A DNA stretch of 64,000 bases from assembly GCF_036492635.1 (NCBI RefSeq), contig NZ_AP025305.1, positions 2,914,001-2,978,000 of the forward strand, given 5' to 3'. Origin of the DNA: Aureibacter tunicatorum (GTDB lineage: Bacteria; Bacteroidota; Bacteroidia; Cytophagales; Cyclobacteriaceae). Both the position numbers and the translations under genes were made by a program. How positions within the stretch are numbered: the first letter of the stretch is position 1; every line of letters begins with the position of its first letter. The notes under the pieces were generated by a model, which did no database searches, was not told where the DNA came from, and was given only the letters and a program-made list of their open reading frames with translations. Below, in pieces: positions 8,180-18,670 of this stretch.

Positions 8180-10117
8180 GTGAGCCTAAGCCAACTAACA
8201 ATACAAGAAGTCAAAGAGCGAGTAGACATTGAGGACGTAATATCCGACTTTGTCCCATTAAAGCGAAAAGGCAATAACTTATGGGCATGTTGTCCATTTC
8301 ACGACGAAAAAACACCGTCATTCTCAGTAGCCCCAAACAAAGGCATTTATAAATGCTTCGGATGCGGAGCCTCCGGTGACTCTATCAAATTTGTCATGGA
8401 TTTGGAAGGGTTGTCATACATTGAATCCATAAAGTATCTAGCAAAAAAATATGGTATTCAAATAACTGAGACCCAAGATACGCCTGAGGAAGTCGAACAT
8501 CAGCATAAAAGAGATTCTTTGATGATTGTCACAAATTTCGCGAACAAGAGATTTCAAGACAACCTTCGAAATGATCCTTCTTCAAGGGGCATAGGCTATA
8601 GTTATCTTCGCGAAAGAGGCTTTTCTCCAGAAACTATCGACAAGTTTGAACTTGGCTACGCCTCATCCAAAGGGGATGATATTTTTGCATTTGGATCCCA
8701 AAATGGCCACACGAAAGAACTTTTGGTTGAATCAGGCTTAGTTATTCAAAAAGATGACCGATTTTATGACAGGTTTAGGGGAAGAGTGACTTTTCCTATT
8801 CACAATCTTTCTGGGCAACCCATAGCTTTTGGCGCCAGAATATTAACGAATGACAAGAAGCAACCAAAATACCTAAACTCACCTGAAAGCGAGATCTACC
8901 ATAAGAGCAAAGTTCTTTATGGTATTGCCCAAGCCAAAAACACCATTCGTAAAGAAGACAATTGTTACCTTGTAGAAGGTTATACCGATGTCATCTCCAT
9001 GCATCAGGCAGGCATTGAAAATGTCGTAGCTTCTTCAGGAACCTCTCTGACAAAAGAACAGATCAAGCTTATCAAGAGATTTTCTCACAATATCACAGTA
9101 CTTTACGATGGAGATGCCGCGGGAATCAAAGCTTCACTGAGAGGTATTGACCTTATACTTGAGCAAGGACTAAATGTTAAAATTGTCAGATTTCCGGAAG
9201 GAGAAGATCCCGATAGTTATGCAAGAAAAAGCGGTGGATTTGGATTTAAAGACTTCTTGACCTCCCAAGCTCAAGATTTTATCAAATTCAAAATATCCCT
9301 ACTCAACCAAGATGCTGAGAATGATCCTGTCAAAAAAGCTGAAATGATTGGCGATATCGTTCAGACTATTTCTCAGATACCGGACGCTGTAAAAAGAACA
9401 CTTTATATCAAAGAAGCCAGTACTTTGCTGGAAATTGATGAGAACATTCTCATCAACGAGCAAAACAAGGTCATTCTAAATGAAAAGCATAAAAACCTAA
9501 ATCGTCAACAAAGGCAAGAAAACGCTGTTTCTTACCAAAATATTGAGCTTCCTCCACTGGAAGGAATCGCGCAACCACAGCAAACTGAAAAATTAGACAA
9601 AATTGTCGAGTCTTTAGAAAGAGAAAGCTTGAAATTGTTGATCAATTTTGGATTCAATAAAATTGAAGAGGAATACCATCTCTATAATTATTTGCTTGAG
9701 GAACTTACAGAAGTAGAATTCAAAACACCAAAATTCAAACAAATCCTTGAGGTATTTAAAGGGTATTTGGAAAAAGGAATAGTTGCTGATGCCAAATTCA
9801 TCATAAACAACATTTCTGATGAACTTAAACCTATCATTATAGACATGTTAAGTGAAAAATATGAACTTAGCAATAATTGGTTCGAACGACATCAAATTTA
9901 TGTTCCCTCCACTGAAGATTCCCTTAGAAGCTCCGTTTATGTTACAATCATGAGATTGAAATTAAGGATGATCAGCAAAATGGTAAAAGACAGTATGGAA
10001 GAATTGAAACATATCAAAGAGCCTTCCCAACTTATGGAGCAATTATCTGTTGTCAAAGAACTAAAAGAAGCTGAAAAACACTTTGCCAAAGCATTGGGAA
10101 TAGTTATAAACAGCTAA
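8180..10117 (+). CDS. dnaG: DNA primase
   Basis: Synthesises RNA primers for DNA replication. The N-terminal CHC2-type zinc-binding domain has its ligands at C38, H41, C59 and C62 (CPFH ... CFGCGASG). The catalytic core follows with the TOPRIM motif VEGYTDVISMHQAG and the metal-binding DGDAAG. The C-terminal region (about 430-645) is the helicase-interacting part. At 645 residues it has normal size. The start is GTG at 8180, supported by the consensus -7 box just upstream and by the conserved beginning of the protein (IQEVKERVDIEDVISDFVPLKRKG). ribBA follows after 69 bp without a visible terminator. Confidence 0.96.
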   Translation: MSLSQLTIQEVKERVDIEDVISDFVPLKRKGNNLWACCPFHDEKTPSFSVAPNKGIYKCFGCGASGDSIKFVMDLEGLSYIESIKYLAKKYGIQITETQDTPEEVEHQHKRDSLMIVTNFANKRFQDNLRNDPSSRGIGYSYLRERGFSPETIDKFELGYASSKGDDIFAFGSQNGHTKELLVESGLVIQKDDRFYDRFRGRVTFPIHNLSGQPIAFGARILTNDKKQPKYLNSPESEIYHKSKVLYGIAQAKNTIRKEDNCYLVEGYTDVISMHQAGIENVVASSGTSLTKEQIKLIKRFSHNITVLYDGDAAGIKASLRGIDLILEQGLNVKIVRFPEGEDPDSYARKSGGFGFKDFLTSQAQDFIKFKISLLNQDAENDPVKKAEMIGDIVQTISQIPDAVKRTLYIKEASTLLEIDENILINEQNKVILNEKHKNLNRQQRQENAVSYQNIELPPLEGIAQPQQTEKLDKIVESLERESLKLLINFGFNKIEEEYHLYNYLLEELTEVEFKTPKFKQILEVFKGYLEKGIVADAKFIINNISDELKPIIIDMLSEKYELSNNWFERHQIYVPSTEDSLRSSVYVTIMRLKLRMISKMVKDSMEELKHIKEPSQLMEQLSVVKELKEAEKHFAKALGIVINS

Positions 10118-10186
10118 AGCTTTTTCATTTAACTTATAACTCTTAATTTTACTTAAAGAATCAAGAAGCAAAGGTGCTTTATAAAT

Positions 10187-11413
10187 ATGAAAGAAGATAT
10201 TAAACTCGACACTATAGAAGAAGCCATAGAGGCGATAAAAAACGGTGAGGTTATCATCGTTGTGGATGATGAAGACAGAGAAAATGAAGGAGATTTCATA
10301 TGCGCTGCCGAAGCTATCACTCCCGAGATTATCAACTTCATGGCCACTCATGGCAGAGGATTAATTTGCGCCTCTCTTGAGGAAGAAAGATGCGAAGAAC
10401 TAGGACTTACTCCGATGGTACCTAAAAGCAACGCCACTTACGAAACAGCTTTCACAGTCTCTGTGGATTTGCTTGGACATGGCTGCACTACAGGTATTTC
10501 AGCCTCAGACAGAGCCAAGACTATACAAGCATTAGTAAATCCGGACACCAAGCCTGAAGACTTGGGCAGGCCAGGACACATCTTCCCATTAAAAGCTAGG
10601 AAAGGCGGTGTCTTAAGAAGAACTGGACATACTGAAGCTACTGTTGACTTTGCAAGATTGGCAGGATTCAAGCCAGCAGGGGTTTTGGTGGAAATTATGA
10701 ATGAAGACGGCACAATGGCGAGATTGCCAGACCTACGCCTTGTTGCTGACAAATTCAATCTTAAGCTCGTTACAATAAAGGATTTAATTTCATATAGATT
10801 AAAGCACGAATCTCTTATCCAAAGAGAAATTTCCATAAAAATGCCAACAGCATATGGAAATTTCGATCTTGTAGCCTATAAGCAAAAAAATTCCGGTGAA
10901 GAGCATATGGCTTTGATCAAAGGCGAGTGGACAGAAGATGACCCTGTTTTATTAAGAGTCCACTCTTCTTGTGTCACAGGAGACATATTTGGTTCTTGCA
11001 GATGCGATTGCGGAGAACAACTTCATCAAGCACTTAGAATGGTGGAAAAAGAAGGCCGTGGCGTTGTTCTTTACATGAATCAGGAAGGCAGAGGCATTGG
11101 CTTGATGAACAAGCTCAAAGCATACAAACTTCAAGAAAACGGTCTTGACACTGTCGAAGCAAACCTTAAGTTAGGCTTCAAAATAGACCAACGAGATTAT
11201 GGGGTTGGAGCTCAGATTATCAGAGACTTAGGTATCAAAAAAATCAGATTGCTTTCCAATAACCCAAAGAAAAGAGCAGGGCTTATGGGATATGGCTTAG
11301 AAATCATTGAAAATGTTCCATTAGAAATTCAAGCGAATGAATTCAATGAAAATTATCTTCAGACCAAAAGAGATAAAATGGATCATGAAATCATGAAGAA
11401 AGATAAAGAATAA
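10187..11413 (+). CDS. ribBA: bifunctional DHBP synthase / GTP cyclohydrolase II
   Basis: Makes both precursors of riboflavin: 3,4-dihydroxy-2-butanone 4-phosphate from ribulose 5-phosphate (N-terminal half) and the pyrimidine from GTP (C-terminal half). The RibB motif is [11 protein letters not shown] near residues 26-36, with the [14 protein letters not shown] segment further on. The RibA zinc ligands are in [12 protein letters not shown], with [10 protein letters not shown] and the [11 protein letters not shown]-binding motif nearby. At 408 residues it is a standard fusion. No FMN riboswitch is evident in the short upstream gap. A strong terminator follows. Confidence 0.97.
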   Translation: MKEDIKLDTIEEAIEAIKNGEVIIVVDDEDRENEGDFICAAEAITPEIINFMATHGRGLICASLEEERCEELGLTPMVPKSNATYETAFTVSVDLLGHGCTTGISASDRAKTIQALVNPDTKPEDLGRPGHIFPLKARKGGVLRRTGHTEATVDFARLAGFKPAGVLVEIMNEDGTMARLPDLRLVADKFNLKLVTIKDLISYRLKHESLIQREISIKMPTAYGNFDLVAYKQKNSGEEHMALIKGEWTEDDPVLLRVHSSCVTGDIFGSCRCDCGEQLHQALRMVEKEGRGVVLYMNQEGRGIGLMNKLKAYKLQENGLDTVEANLKLGFKIDQRDYGVGAQIIRDLGIKKIRLLSNNPKKRAGLMGYGLEIIENVPLEIQANEFNENYLQTKRDKMDHEIMKKDKE

Positions 11414-11420
11414 TCTCACT

Positions 11421-11466
11421 AAGGGGCTAATCAATTAAAAATTATTAAATGTTTTGCCCCTTTTTT
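11421..11466 (+). terminator. terminator after ribBA
   Basis: AAGGGGC at 11421-11427 pairs with GCCCCTT at 11456-11462, followed by further Ts to 11466. The loop is long (28 nt) and AT-rich, with possible inner pairing. Confidence 0.75.
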
Positions 11467-11541
11467 ACAATCTTAAAAACTTTTTAAAATTCATTCGGTT
11501 TTTTCTATTGTTAATATGTATAGCAATATTAAAAATCGGCC

Positions 11542-14151
11542 ATGAGATACATTTACTCATTTCTCGCATTTGTGCTCTTGTTTATTTCCACCCTTGACTT
11601 AAGAGCTCAATCCTATCGTATTTCAGGTACGATATATGACCAAGATTTAAATGAGCCAATAATTGGAGCCAACGTAGTCATCAAAGACACTTCAGTTGGC
11701 ACTATAACTGATCTGGAAGGTAATTTCACCTTTACCACAAATCTGCAAGGAGAACAAACACTTCATATTTCTTATATTGGCTATGAAGAGATTGATCAAA
11801 AAATTACAATAAATAAAGATCTCAAATTAGGGAAGATCGTAATGAAACCCACTTCCATTGGATTAAAAGAAGTGGAAATTGTAGCAGACGTAGCTATTGA
11901 TCGAAAAACCCCTGTCGCTGTCTCTACAATCTCATTAAGAGAATTCGAAGCAAAAATCAGCAATCAAGACCTTCCAGAAATCCTAAAGTCGACTCCATCA
12001 GTCTATACTACTCCGGGCAATGGAGGCGGATTCGGAGACACAAGAATAAATGTCAGAGGCTTTGACGATACAAATACTGCTGTGCTTGTAAATGGAGTCC
12101 CCGTAAATGATATGGAAAATGGAAATGTCTATTGGTCGAACTGGGCAGGACTAGGTGACGTAACTAGATCAATGCAAGTGCAACGTGGTCTTAGCGCTTC
12201 AAAACTTGCGCTAAACTCCGTAGGTGGCACGATCAATATCATTACCAAAACGACGGATATCAAGAAAGGTGGAAATGCCTTTATGACTGTGGGAAATGAC
12301 GGTTATTTAAAATTTGGTTCCACTTTGTCCACAGGCAAACTTCCCGGTGATTGGGCCATCACCGCATCCGCAACAAGAACAACAGGTAGCGGATATGTCA
12401 GCAAAACATTTATCGATGCGTATTCCTATTATTTCTCCGTTTCCAAAACATTTTCTCCAACGCAATCGCTAACTTTTCTAGTAATTGATGGGCCTCAAGT
12501 CCATGGCAGAAGGTTTTTCAATCTAGGATATGATATAACCCCAAACTCGCCATACCCTAAAAGAGCAAATTATGAATGGGGATATTATGACGGAAATGTC
12601 ATCAATACCTCAGGTAATCAATATAGAAAACCACTGTTCATGCTGAATCATTATTGGACAATGAGTGACAAGACTGAACTATCCACTTCTTTATATTCTT
12701 CCATAGGATTTGGTGGAGGTTGGAGAACAAGGGCTGCTTCAGGGTTCAATTGGGACAACACCAAAGTCGACGGACCACAATCACCATATGATTTCAACGA
12801 GATTTACGCATTAAATAGGCAAAGAGCTATGGAAGGCAAAGGCGCTGCTTATTACCTTTCCATATCCAACAATAACCATAGGTGGTACGGACTTTTAAGC
12901 ACATTAAACCATTCGATTAATGAAAAACTTAACTTTGTAGGTGGACTAGACCTAAGAACATATAAAGGAATTCATGACACAAGAGTTTACGACCTGCTCG
13001 GCGCTGACTATGTAGATGCTAGTAAAACTTGGGATGTTAATAGACCCGATGGATACAAAGCATATTATAACGACCAAATCATCTATTACAACTTTGGATT
13101 TGTTAATTGGGTTGGCCTCTTTTCTCAACTTGAATACAGCACTGACAAGCTAACCATCTTTGGATCGCTTGCTCTAAATAATACATGGTATAAAAGAGAG
13201 GATTTCTTTAGATACAAGCCTGGAAATCAGAAATCAGAGACCAAATCCATACAAGGGATCAGCGGAAAAGCCGGGGCTAATTATAATATAACAGATCATC
13301 ATAATGTATTCATCAATGGTGGATATTTCTCCAGAGCACCTTTTTTCAATGCAGTATACTTAAACAACACCAATGAAATTAATTCTACGCTAAACAACGA
13401 AAAAGTATACAGTATTGAAGTCGGATACGGTTATCGTTCAGAGATTTTCTCAGCAAATGGTAACTTATACTACACCAATTGGAATGATCGCTTTTTGAGA
13501 AGAACCATTAATCTGGACACAATAGCCAACCTAACCGGGATTAAGGCCAGGCACATGGGGATCGAAATAGATTTTACATTCAAGCCAATAGACAAACTCA
13601 AGATCACTGGTGTAGCATCTATTGGCGATTGGATATATGAAAATGATGTTGATGCCGTACTAATTGATGAAGACAATAACGAAATTGTCGATTCCACTGG
13701 TATGAAACTAGAAGCAAGGTTGGCGATTAAAGGTCTAAAAATACCTAATTCGGCTCAATCTTCACTAGCACTTGGATTCAATTATGAACTAGTAAAAGGG
13801 TTAAATATCTATGGCGACTGGAATTACTACGCAAGACTATATGCCGACTTTGATATTGAAGACCGAATTTACAAACAAGATGTTGAACAAATTATAGATC
13901 GAAGCCAGTCATGGATATTACCAAAATACAGTTTGTTCAGCGGAGGAGTTTCATATTCATTCAACATTAACTGGGTCAGATTCACTGCAAGAGTAACTTC
14001 GAATAATTTATTAAATAGCAAATATGTAGTTCAAGCCACTGATAATGCTAAAAACCCTGAAGCTCAAACCAATCCACACACCAGAGAAGCGGCACTAGGC
14101 TACTGGGGCTTTGGTAGGACTTGGACAGCAGGGTTAAAGATAAATTTCTAA
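11542..14151 (+). CDS. TonB-dependent outer-membrane receptor with CarboxypepD_reg-like domain
   Basis: Outer-membrane gated channel energised by TonB/ExbBD. Residues 1-22 are a signal peptide (ending LRAQ). About 25-110 form a carboxypeptidase-regulatory-like domain (SGTIYDQDLNEPIIGANV ... GTITDLEGNFTF), typical of Bacteroidota receptors. About 130-235 is the plug (NVRGFDDTNTAVLVNGVPVND, then GGTINIITKT). The rest is the beta-barrel, ending in an aromatic residue (GLKINF). The ligand cannot be read from sequence: no SusD-like partner is adjacent, so a polysaccharide-uptake locus is unlikely. The downstream OmpA-like gene has its own promoter. Confidence 0.9.
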   Translation: MRYIYSFLAFVLLFISTLDLRAQSYRISGTIYDQDLNEPIIGANVVIKDTSVGTITDLEGNFTFTTNLQGEQTLHISYIGYEEIDQKITINKDLKLGKIVMKPTSIGLKEVEIVADVAIDRKTPVAVSTISLREFEAKISNQDLPEILKSTPSVYTTPGNGGGFGDTRINVRGFDDTNTAVLVNGVPVNDMENGNVYWSNWAGLGDVTRSMQVQRGLSASKLALNSVGGTINIITKTTDIKKGGNAFMTVGNDGYLKFGSTLSTGKLPGDWAITASATRTTGSGYVSKTFIDAYSYYFSVSKTFSPTQSLTFLVIDGPQVHGRRFFNLGYDITPNSPYPKRANYEWGYYDGNVINTSGNQYRKPLFMLNHYWTMSDKTELSTSLYSSIGFGGGWRTRAASGFNWDNTKVDGPQSPYDFNEIYALNRQRAMEGKGAAYYLSISNNNHRWYGLLSTLNHSINEKLNFVGGLDLRTYKGIHDTRVYDLLGADYVDASKTWDVNRPDGYKAYYNDQIIYYNFGFVNWVGLFSQLEYSTDKLTIFGSLALNNTWYKREDFFRYKPGNQKSETKSIQGISGKAGANYNITDHHNVFINGGYFSRAPFFNAVYLNNTNEINSTLNNEKVYSIEVGYGYRSEIFSANGNLYYTNWNDRFLRRTINLDTIANLTGIKARHMGIEIDFTFKPIDKLKITGVASIGDWIYENDVDAVLIDEDNNEIVDSTGMKLEARLAIKGLKIPNSAQSSLALGFNYELVKGLNIYGDWNYYARLYADFDIEDRIYKQDVEQIIDRSQSWILPKYSLFSGGVSYSFNINWVRFTARVTSNNLLNSKYVVQATDNAKNPEAQTNPHTREAALGYWGFGRTWTAGLKINF

Positions 14152-14199
14152 CAAAAATACAATTATTTATAGAAATGATATGTATTATACTAAATTAGC

Positions 14200-14230
14200 T
14201 TTGGCTTTGAGTTTAGATATCTTATCTTTA
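14200..14230 (+). promoter_or_regulatory. promoter of the PD40/OmpA gene
   Basis: TTTG at 14200-14203, a 19-bp spacer, then TATCTTTA at 14223-14230. This fits the Bacteroidota consensus TTTG-N19-21-TAnnTTTG with only the last base different. It predicts a start near 14234 and a 23-nt leader before the ATG at 14257. Confidence 0.72.
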
Positions 14231-14256
14231 CGATATCGCTCAAAATCAAAGCTAAT

Positions 14257-15819
14257 ATGAATTATAACTATACATTTATAATTGCTATTGTCTGTCTATT
14301 TTTTTATTCTGAAGCCTCATTCAGTCAAAGCAATATCAATATTCTCAATACTCCAGCAAACGAGCATACAATTATAATCTCTCCAAAAGGAGACTATGCA
14401 TATTTTGTCAGAGAAAACTCTAATGAAAATATTGGTGGAGCGATTGATAAAGGCGACATATGGAAAAGTAAAATTCTGTCAAATGGAATGTTTGGCCCTG
14501 CAGCAAACGCAGGCTCATTAGTCAATAATGAGAATGAAACGAAGTTGATTGGTTTCGACCCCACTGGAGATATCATGTATTTGATTTTTAAACCAAAGCT
14601 ACAGTCCAACCCTACGCTTGGGTTTTCAAGACTTCAAAACGGGAGGTGGTCTCAACCTAAAATTATAAACATCAAATTCCTGAGCAATACAGCAAAAATC
14701 AATAGCGGATGCATTAGTTCAAATGGCAACAAAATAGTTCTTTCAATTAGAAATCAAGGCTACGAAGATCTTTATCTTATATCAAAAATTTCTCAAACCG
14801 AATGGTCTTATCCAATGCACTTGGGTGAGACAATAAACACTTCTTCTCAAGAAATTTCTCCTTTTTTAGCTGAAAATGACACTAAACTATTCTTTATTTC
14901 AAATGGACTGAAAGGAGAAGGCAGCAAAGACGTATTTTACTCAAAAAGACTAAATGACAATTGGAAAGAATGGTCTAAGCCAAAAAATGCCGGCACTCAA
15001 ATCAACAGCCCTGGAATGGAAATCAGCTATTCACAAAATCTAGCGAATGACATCGCTTATACATCAACAATAATGAATAGTAAAACCTATGGAGAATTCA
15101 AGGCAACTAGCATCACTCCTCCTGTCCTTGCTAAAAAAGAACCCGTAAAAGAAGAAAGTAATCAAATTTTGGCCTCATTAGAAGAAAGCCCTACCAAAGA
15201 ACCCGCTCCAAAAAAATTAAATACCGAGAAGTTCACCGTAGAAATCGTAGATGAACAAACTCAAAAAAAGGTCAAGCCCAAATTTGAAATTATTGATAAA
15301 GATGGAAATGTACATTCTTTTGTGATGGATCCTGACAAAGATTTCGTCGAAATCGAAAGAGATTTAGACATATCAAAAATTCTAGTCAAAGGAGATGGTT
15401 ACAAAGCTAAAGAAATCAGCTATGACGATCTTAGAAAGGGTTTGAAATTAACTTTAGAGCCTTTCAAAGTCGGCGAAACTTTCACCCTAACAAATGTATT
15501 TTTCCAGCAAGGCACAGCCAGTTTTCTAGGCAATTCCAGTACCGTTGAACTTGACAAGCTTGTCAATATCCTTAATGATAATGATGATATGGTGATAGAA
15601 ATTTCAGGGCATACTGACAATAGAGGCTCTCTTAAAGCAAAAATGAGACTTTCACAGGAAAGAGCTGATAAAGTAAAAGAATATTTGCTTAGCAATGGTA
15701 TCGACAAAGACAGAGTTACTGCTAAAGGCTACGGCAGCATGAAACCTGTAACAGGAAATGGCACTGAAGAACAAAGAAAACAAAATAGACGCGTAGAATT
15801 CAAAATTCTAAAGCATTAA
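14257..15819 (+). CDS. PD40 beta-propeller / OmpA-family envelope protein
   Basis: A 520-residue exported protein (signal peptide about residues 1-23, ending ASFSQ). About 35-285 contain WD40-like (PD40) repeats, e.g. the IISPKGDYAYFV, GFDPTGDIMYLIF and ISPFLAENDTKLFFISNG blades. A short region follows that resembles the pre-OmpA domain of such proteins. About 400-520 is an OmpA C-terminal peptidoglycan-binding domain (GHTDNRG ... LSQERADKVKEYL ... NRRVEFKI). It should sit in the periplasm attached to peptidoglycan, with the propeller as an interaction platform. The same architecture occurs in gliding/T9SS-associated proteins of the PorE class, but here only the architecture is seen, so a T9SS role is a guess. 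Confidence 0.87.
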   Translation: MNYNYTFIIAIVCLFFYSEASFSQSNINILNTPANEHTIIISPKGDYAYFVRENSNENIGGAIDKGDIWKSKILSNGMFGPAANAGSLVNNENETKLIGFDPTGDIMYLIFKPKLQSNPTLGFSRLQNGRWSQPKIINIKFLSNTAKINSGCISSNGNKIVLSIRNQGYEDLYLISKISQTEWSYPMHLGETINTSSQEISPFLAENDTKLFFISNGLKGEGSKDVFYSKRLNDNWKEWSKPKNAGTQINSPGMEISYSQNLANDIAYTSTIMNSKTYGEFKATSITPPVLAKKEPVKEESNQILASLEESPTKEPAPKKLNTEKFTVEIVDEQTQKKVKPKFEIIDKDGNVHSFVMDPDKDFVEIERDLDISKILVKGDGYKAKEISYDDLRKGLKLTLEPFKVGETFTLTNVFFQQGTASFLGNSSTVELDKLVNILNDNDDMVIEISGHTDNRGSLKAKMRLSQERADKVKEYLLSNGIDKDRVTAKGYGSMKPVTGNGTEEQRKQNRRVEFKILKH

Positions 15820-15885
15820 ATAGATTTATTAGACAACAATTTATGTGCTATTTTATTATATCTATATTATCTAACACTATGATAT

Positions 15886-16350
15886 ATGAAAATAAAAATA
15901 GCACTTTTTATACTTTTATTAATTGTTTCTTATTCGAAATCTTATTCGCAAATCAGCAGAACTCCTTATAAAGGCACTAATATCATTCTCATCCAGACGG
16001 ATGAATCAATAGAGAAATCTTATGAAAATTTCTTGCAAGTGCTAGCCGATTGCAATTTCAAGATCAAATCAATTAATAAAGACGATTGGAGCATTGAAAC
16101 GGAGAAAAAATGGATCAGTGGAGCTAATTCAAGCTTAGCTATACTAGCAAAAGTTTATCCTGATGAGGGAAAAGATGGAGCTTTAATAGAGATTACGGGG
16201 ATTGTAACTTCAAGCATGGGCATGTCATATTTTGAAACTAAAGTTACATTCAATCCAAATATGGATGATAGTATCACTGAGGCATTTCAAACGATGCAAA
16301 GCATAGCTGTCAAATACCCTAAAGGAAAGATATTCTATACTGAAGAGTAA
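15886..16350 (+). CDS. small exported protein of unknown function
   Basis: A 154-residue protein with a clear signal peptide (about residues 1-22, hydrophobic core ALFILLLIVSYS, cleavage near SYSQ). The mature part begins RTPYKGTNIILIQTDESIEKSYENFLQVLADCNFKI and looks like a compact alpha/beta domain with one internal cysteine. I do not recognise the family. It follows the OmpA-like gene by 66 bp on the same strand and precedes a strong terminator, so it may be cotranscribed with it. Confidence 0.75.
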   Translation: MKIKIALFILLLIVSYSKSYSQISRTPYKGTNIILIQTDESIEKSYENFLQVLADCNFKIKSINKDDWSIETEKKWISGANSSLAILAKVYPDEGKDGALIEITGIVTSSMGMSYFETKVTFNPNMDDSITEAFQTMQSIAVKYPKGKIFYTEE

Positions 16351-16357
16351 AAGCAAG

Positions 16358-16391
16358 AAGGGCTGTCCCTCTTATGAAGAACAGCCCTTTT
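16358..16391. terminator. bidirectional terminator between the exported protein and the BI-1 gene
   Basis: AAGGGCTGT at 16358-16366 pairs perfectly with ACAGCCCTT at 16381-16389, with A- and T-rich flanks, between two convergent genes. Confidence 0.8.
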
Positions 16392-16409
16392 ATCAAAATA
16401 TTGCAGAAA

Positions 16410-17105
16410 TTATTTTCTATCTCCAAACAATCTCAACAACATTAAAAACAGGTTGATGAAATCTAAATACAATGACAAAGCACCAATGATCGACCCTTTT
16501 GTAGCAAGTTCTCCAGTTATTCCTGAATCATTGATACGTTTGATTTTTTGAGCATCGTAAGCTGTCAGACCAACAAATACTATCACACCTATAAAGGAAA
16601 TAATATAATCCATTGTAGAGCTTCCCAAAAATATATTAACCACGGAAGCGATAATAATCCCCAACAAAGCCATCATTGCCAAGTTTCCTACGGACGTCAA
16701 ATCTCTTTTTGTCGTCATGCCATAAACACTCATTATCCCAAATGTTCCTGCAGTAATAAAAAACACCTGAGCTATCGATGTTGCTGTAAAAGCAAAAAAG
16801 ATATATGAAATGGTTACGCCGTTCAATGCAGCATATATGAAAAACATCACCTTAGCTGTTAATGAACTCATTTTATGTATTGATGAGCTTAAGTACATAA
16901 CCAACCCCAACTCACCGAATATCAAAACATAAAAAACTATCTGATTGCCATACACTAACTGAAGCAATGCTTCACTAGAAATTGTAACCATAGACATAAC
17001 AGCAGTAACAACTAATGCCAAAGCCATCCACCCATAAACTTTAGAAATAAAGGACGTTTCTGAAGTTGTACTCGCATAATTTCGCGAAAACACTTGATCT
17101 CTCAT
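16410..17105 (-). CDS. Bax inhibitor-1 (BI-1/YccA) family membrane protein
   Basis: An inner-membrane protein of 231 residues with about seven hydrophobic helices, the size and topology of bacterial BI-1 proteins. Recognisable pieces are SFISKVYGWMALALVVTA near the N-terminus, AALNGVTISYIF in the middle, and GLTAYDAQKIKRI followed by GALSLYLDFINLFLMLLRLFG at the C-terminus, where the family's conserved acidic residues lie. Members are implicated in Ca2+ leak or membrane-protein quality control, but no specific function can be assigned. It is a single gene, convergent with the small exported protein. Confidence 0.93.
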   Translation of the reverse strand: MRDQVFSRNYASTTSETSFISKVYGWMALALVVTAVMSMVTISSEALLQLVYGNQIVFYVLIFGELGLVMYLSSSIHKMSSLTAKVMFFIYAALNGVTISYIFFAFTATSIAQVFFITAGTFGIMSVYGMTTKRDLTSVGNLAMMALLGIIIASVVNIFLGSSTMDYIISFIGVIVFVGLTAYDAQKIKRINDSGITGELATKGSIIGALSLYLDFINLFLMLLRLFGDRK

Positions 17106-17177
17106 ATTTTAAACAGTTATTTGCTCAAATTTCGAAAAACAATAATCAGAAACAACGATTTTCGCTAAACTTTTGTT

Positions 17178-18533
17178 CTAATCTACATCTATTTTCTTTT
17201 TTCCCTCCAAAAAATCCTTGTACCAGTACCCTGAACCTTTAACAATACGCTTCTGTGTCTTATAATCTGTATAAACCAAGCCAAACCTCGGAAAGTAGCC
17301 TTCATTCCACTCAAAATTATCAGTAAATGTCCAAACAAAATACCCTCGACAATCCACTCCTTCAGCCATTGCTTTACTCATTCCCTTAATCGCATTCTTC
17401 AAATAATAAATTCGTTTTGGATCATTCACTTTACCGCCAATTACAAAATCTTTCATTGCAGCACCATTTTCAGTCACTATAATTGGAGGGAGATTTTTAT
17501 ACTTGTTAAACCTTTTTAGCATACGATACACTGCCTTGGGATAAACCTCCCACCCCATCTCGGTTGTAGGAACATTTCTTTTTTCGGGACTCACCAATTG
17601 GGCTTTCACATATGGCATCCACATACTGAATCTTACTTTTTCCCTTGTATATGTTTGCAAACCGACAAAATCTAAATCAGCTTTTAACTTAACATCGTCT
17701 CCGGATTCATAATATTTATAAATTTTCTTCATTACCGGCAGCGTATCTACTGGATAGCCTAATCCTAAAATTGGCTCGATAAAAATTCGATTGAAAATAG
17801 CGTCGCCTTTCTTTGCAGCATCCTGATCATCAGATTTTTCTTTTCTATATGGTTGAATATAGGAACATGAGAAAGTACTGCCAATATAACCATCACTAAC
17901 TTCAGACTTCAATATTCTATATCCTTCGGCTTGAGCCAAAGCTGCATGATGAATCGCTGGAATAAAATTACTGAATCCTCTTAATCCAGGAGCATGCATA
18001 CCTAGATAATGTCCCAAACCAGTAAACACCATTGGCTCATTCAATACCATCCAGTTTTTCACCGTTTTCCCAAATTCCCTACCGCATATGCTCGTATATT
18101 CTTCGAAGTATTTCAACACATCCCTATTGGTCCAACCTCCTTTATCTTGAATCCATTGTGGCAAGTCCCAATGATAGACTGTCAGCCAAGGTGTAATTCC
18201 ATTTTCCAAGCACTTATCGATGACTCTGCGATAATAGTCCAGTCCTTTGGTATTGATCTTATTGCCCCCTTCTTTAATAATTCTAGACCAAGACAACGAA
18301 AGCCTAAAATTTGGTATAGACAATGACTGCATTAAATCCAAATCATCTCCATACCTATGATAAAAATCACATGCTTGTTTAGCGTTATCCCCATTTTTTA
18401 TTTTCCCAAACCCTTCTGTGAACGTATCCCAAATTGATAGACTCTTCCCACCATCTTTATATGCTCCCTCTGTTTGAAAAGCTGCGGAAGAGACACCCCA
18501 ATAGAAATTAGGGTCGAAATCATTAATATGCAT
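17178..18533 (-). CDS. family GH1 beta-glucosidase
   Basis: Retaining glycoside hydrolase of family 1, acting on beta-glucosides or related disaccharides. The acid/base Glu is E166 in LNEPM and the nucleophile Glu is E355 in VTENGAA. The N-terminal FYWGVSSAAFQTEGA and the C-terminal GYFVWTFTDNFEWNEGYFPRFGLVY are family hallmarks. At 451 residues it has the usual length. No signal peptide is visible, so it is probably cytoplasmic, working on imported oligosaccharides. No transporter or polysaccharide-utilisation genes are adjacent, so its natural substrate is open. Confidence 0.95.
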   Translation of the reverse strand: MHINDFDPNFYWGVSSAAFQTEGAYKDGGKSLSIWDTFTEGFGKIKNGDNAKQACDFYHRYGDDLDLMQSLSIPNFRLSLSWSRIIKEGGNKINTKGLDYYRRVIDKCLENGITPWLTVYHWDLPQWIQDKGGWTNRDVLKYFEEYTSICGREFGKTVKNWMVLNEPMVFTGLGHYLGMHAPGLRGFSNFIPAIHHAALAQAEGYRILKSEVSDGYIGSTFSCSYIQPYRKEKSDDQDAAKKGDAIFNRIFIEPILGLGYPVDTLPVMKKIYKYYESGDDVKLKADLDFVGLQTYTREKVRFSMWMPYVKAQLVSPEKRNVPTTEMGWEVYPKAVYRMLKRFNKYKNLPPIIVTENGAAMKDFVIGGKVNDPKRIYYLKNAIKGMSKAMAEGVDCRGYFVWTFTDNFEWNEGYFPRFGLVYTDYKTQKRIVKGSGYWYKDFLEGKKKIDVD

Positions 18534-18670
18534 GATGATTAACTATTTTTTATCATTAGAATTAAATCTGACCTGTACTAGCTTTGCCAATAAGGTTTCT
18601 CAAAGGTATACTTTTTAAAAGCTGGTATGTTATTGATTCTTTATGATAAAATTAAATATGAAAATCAAGC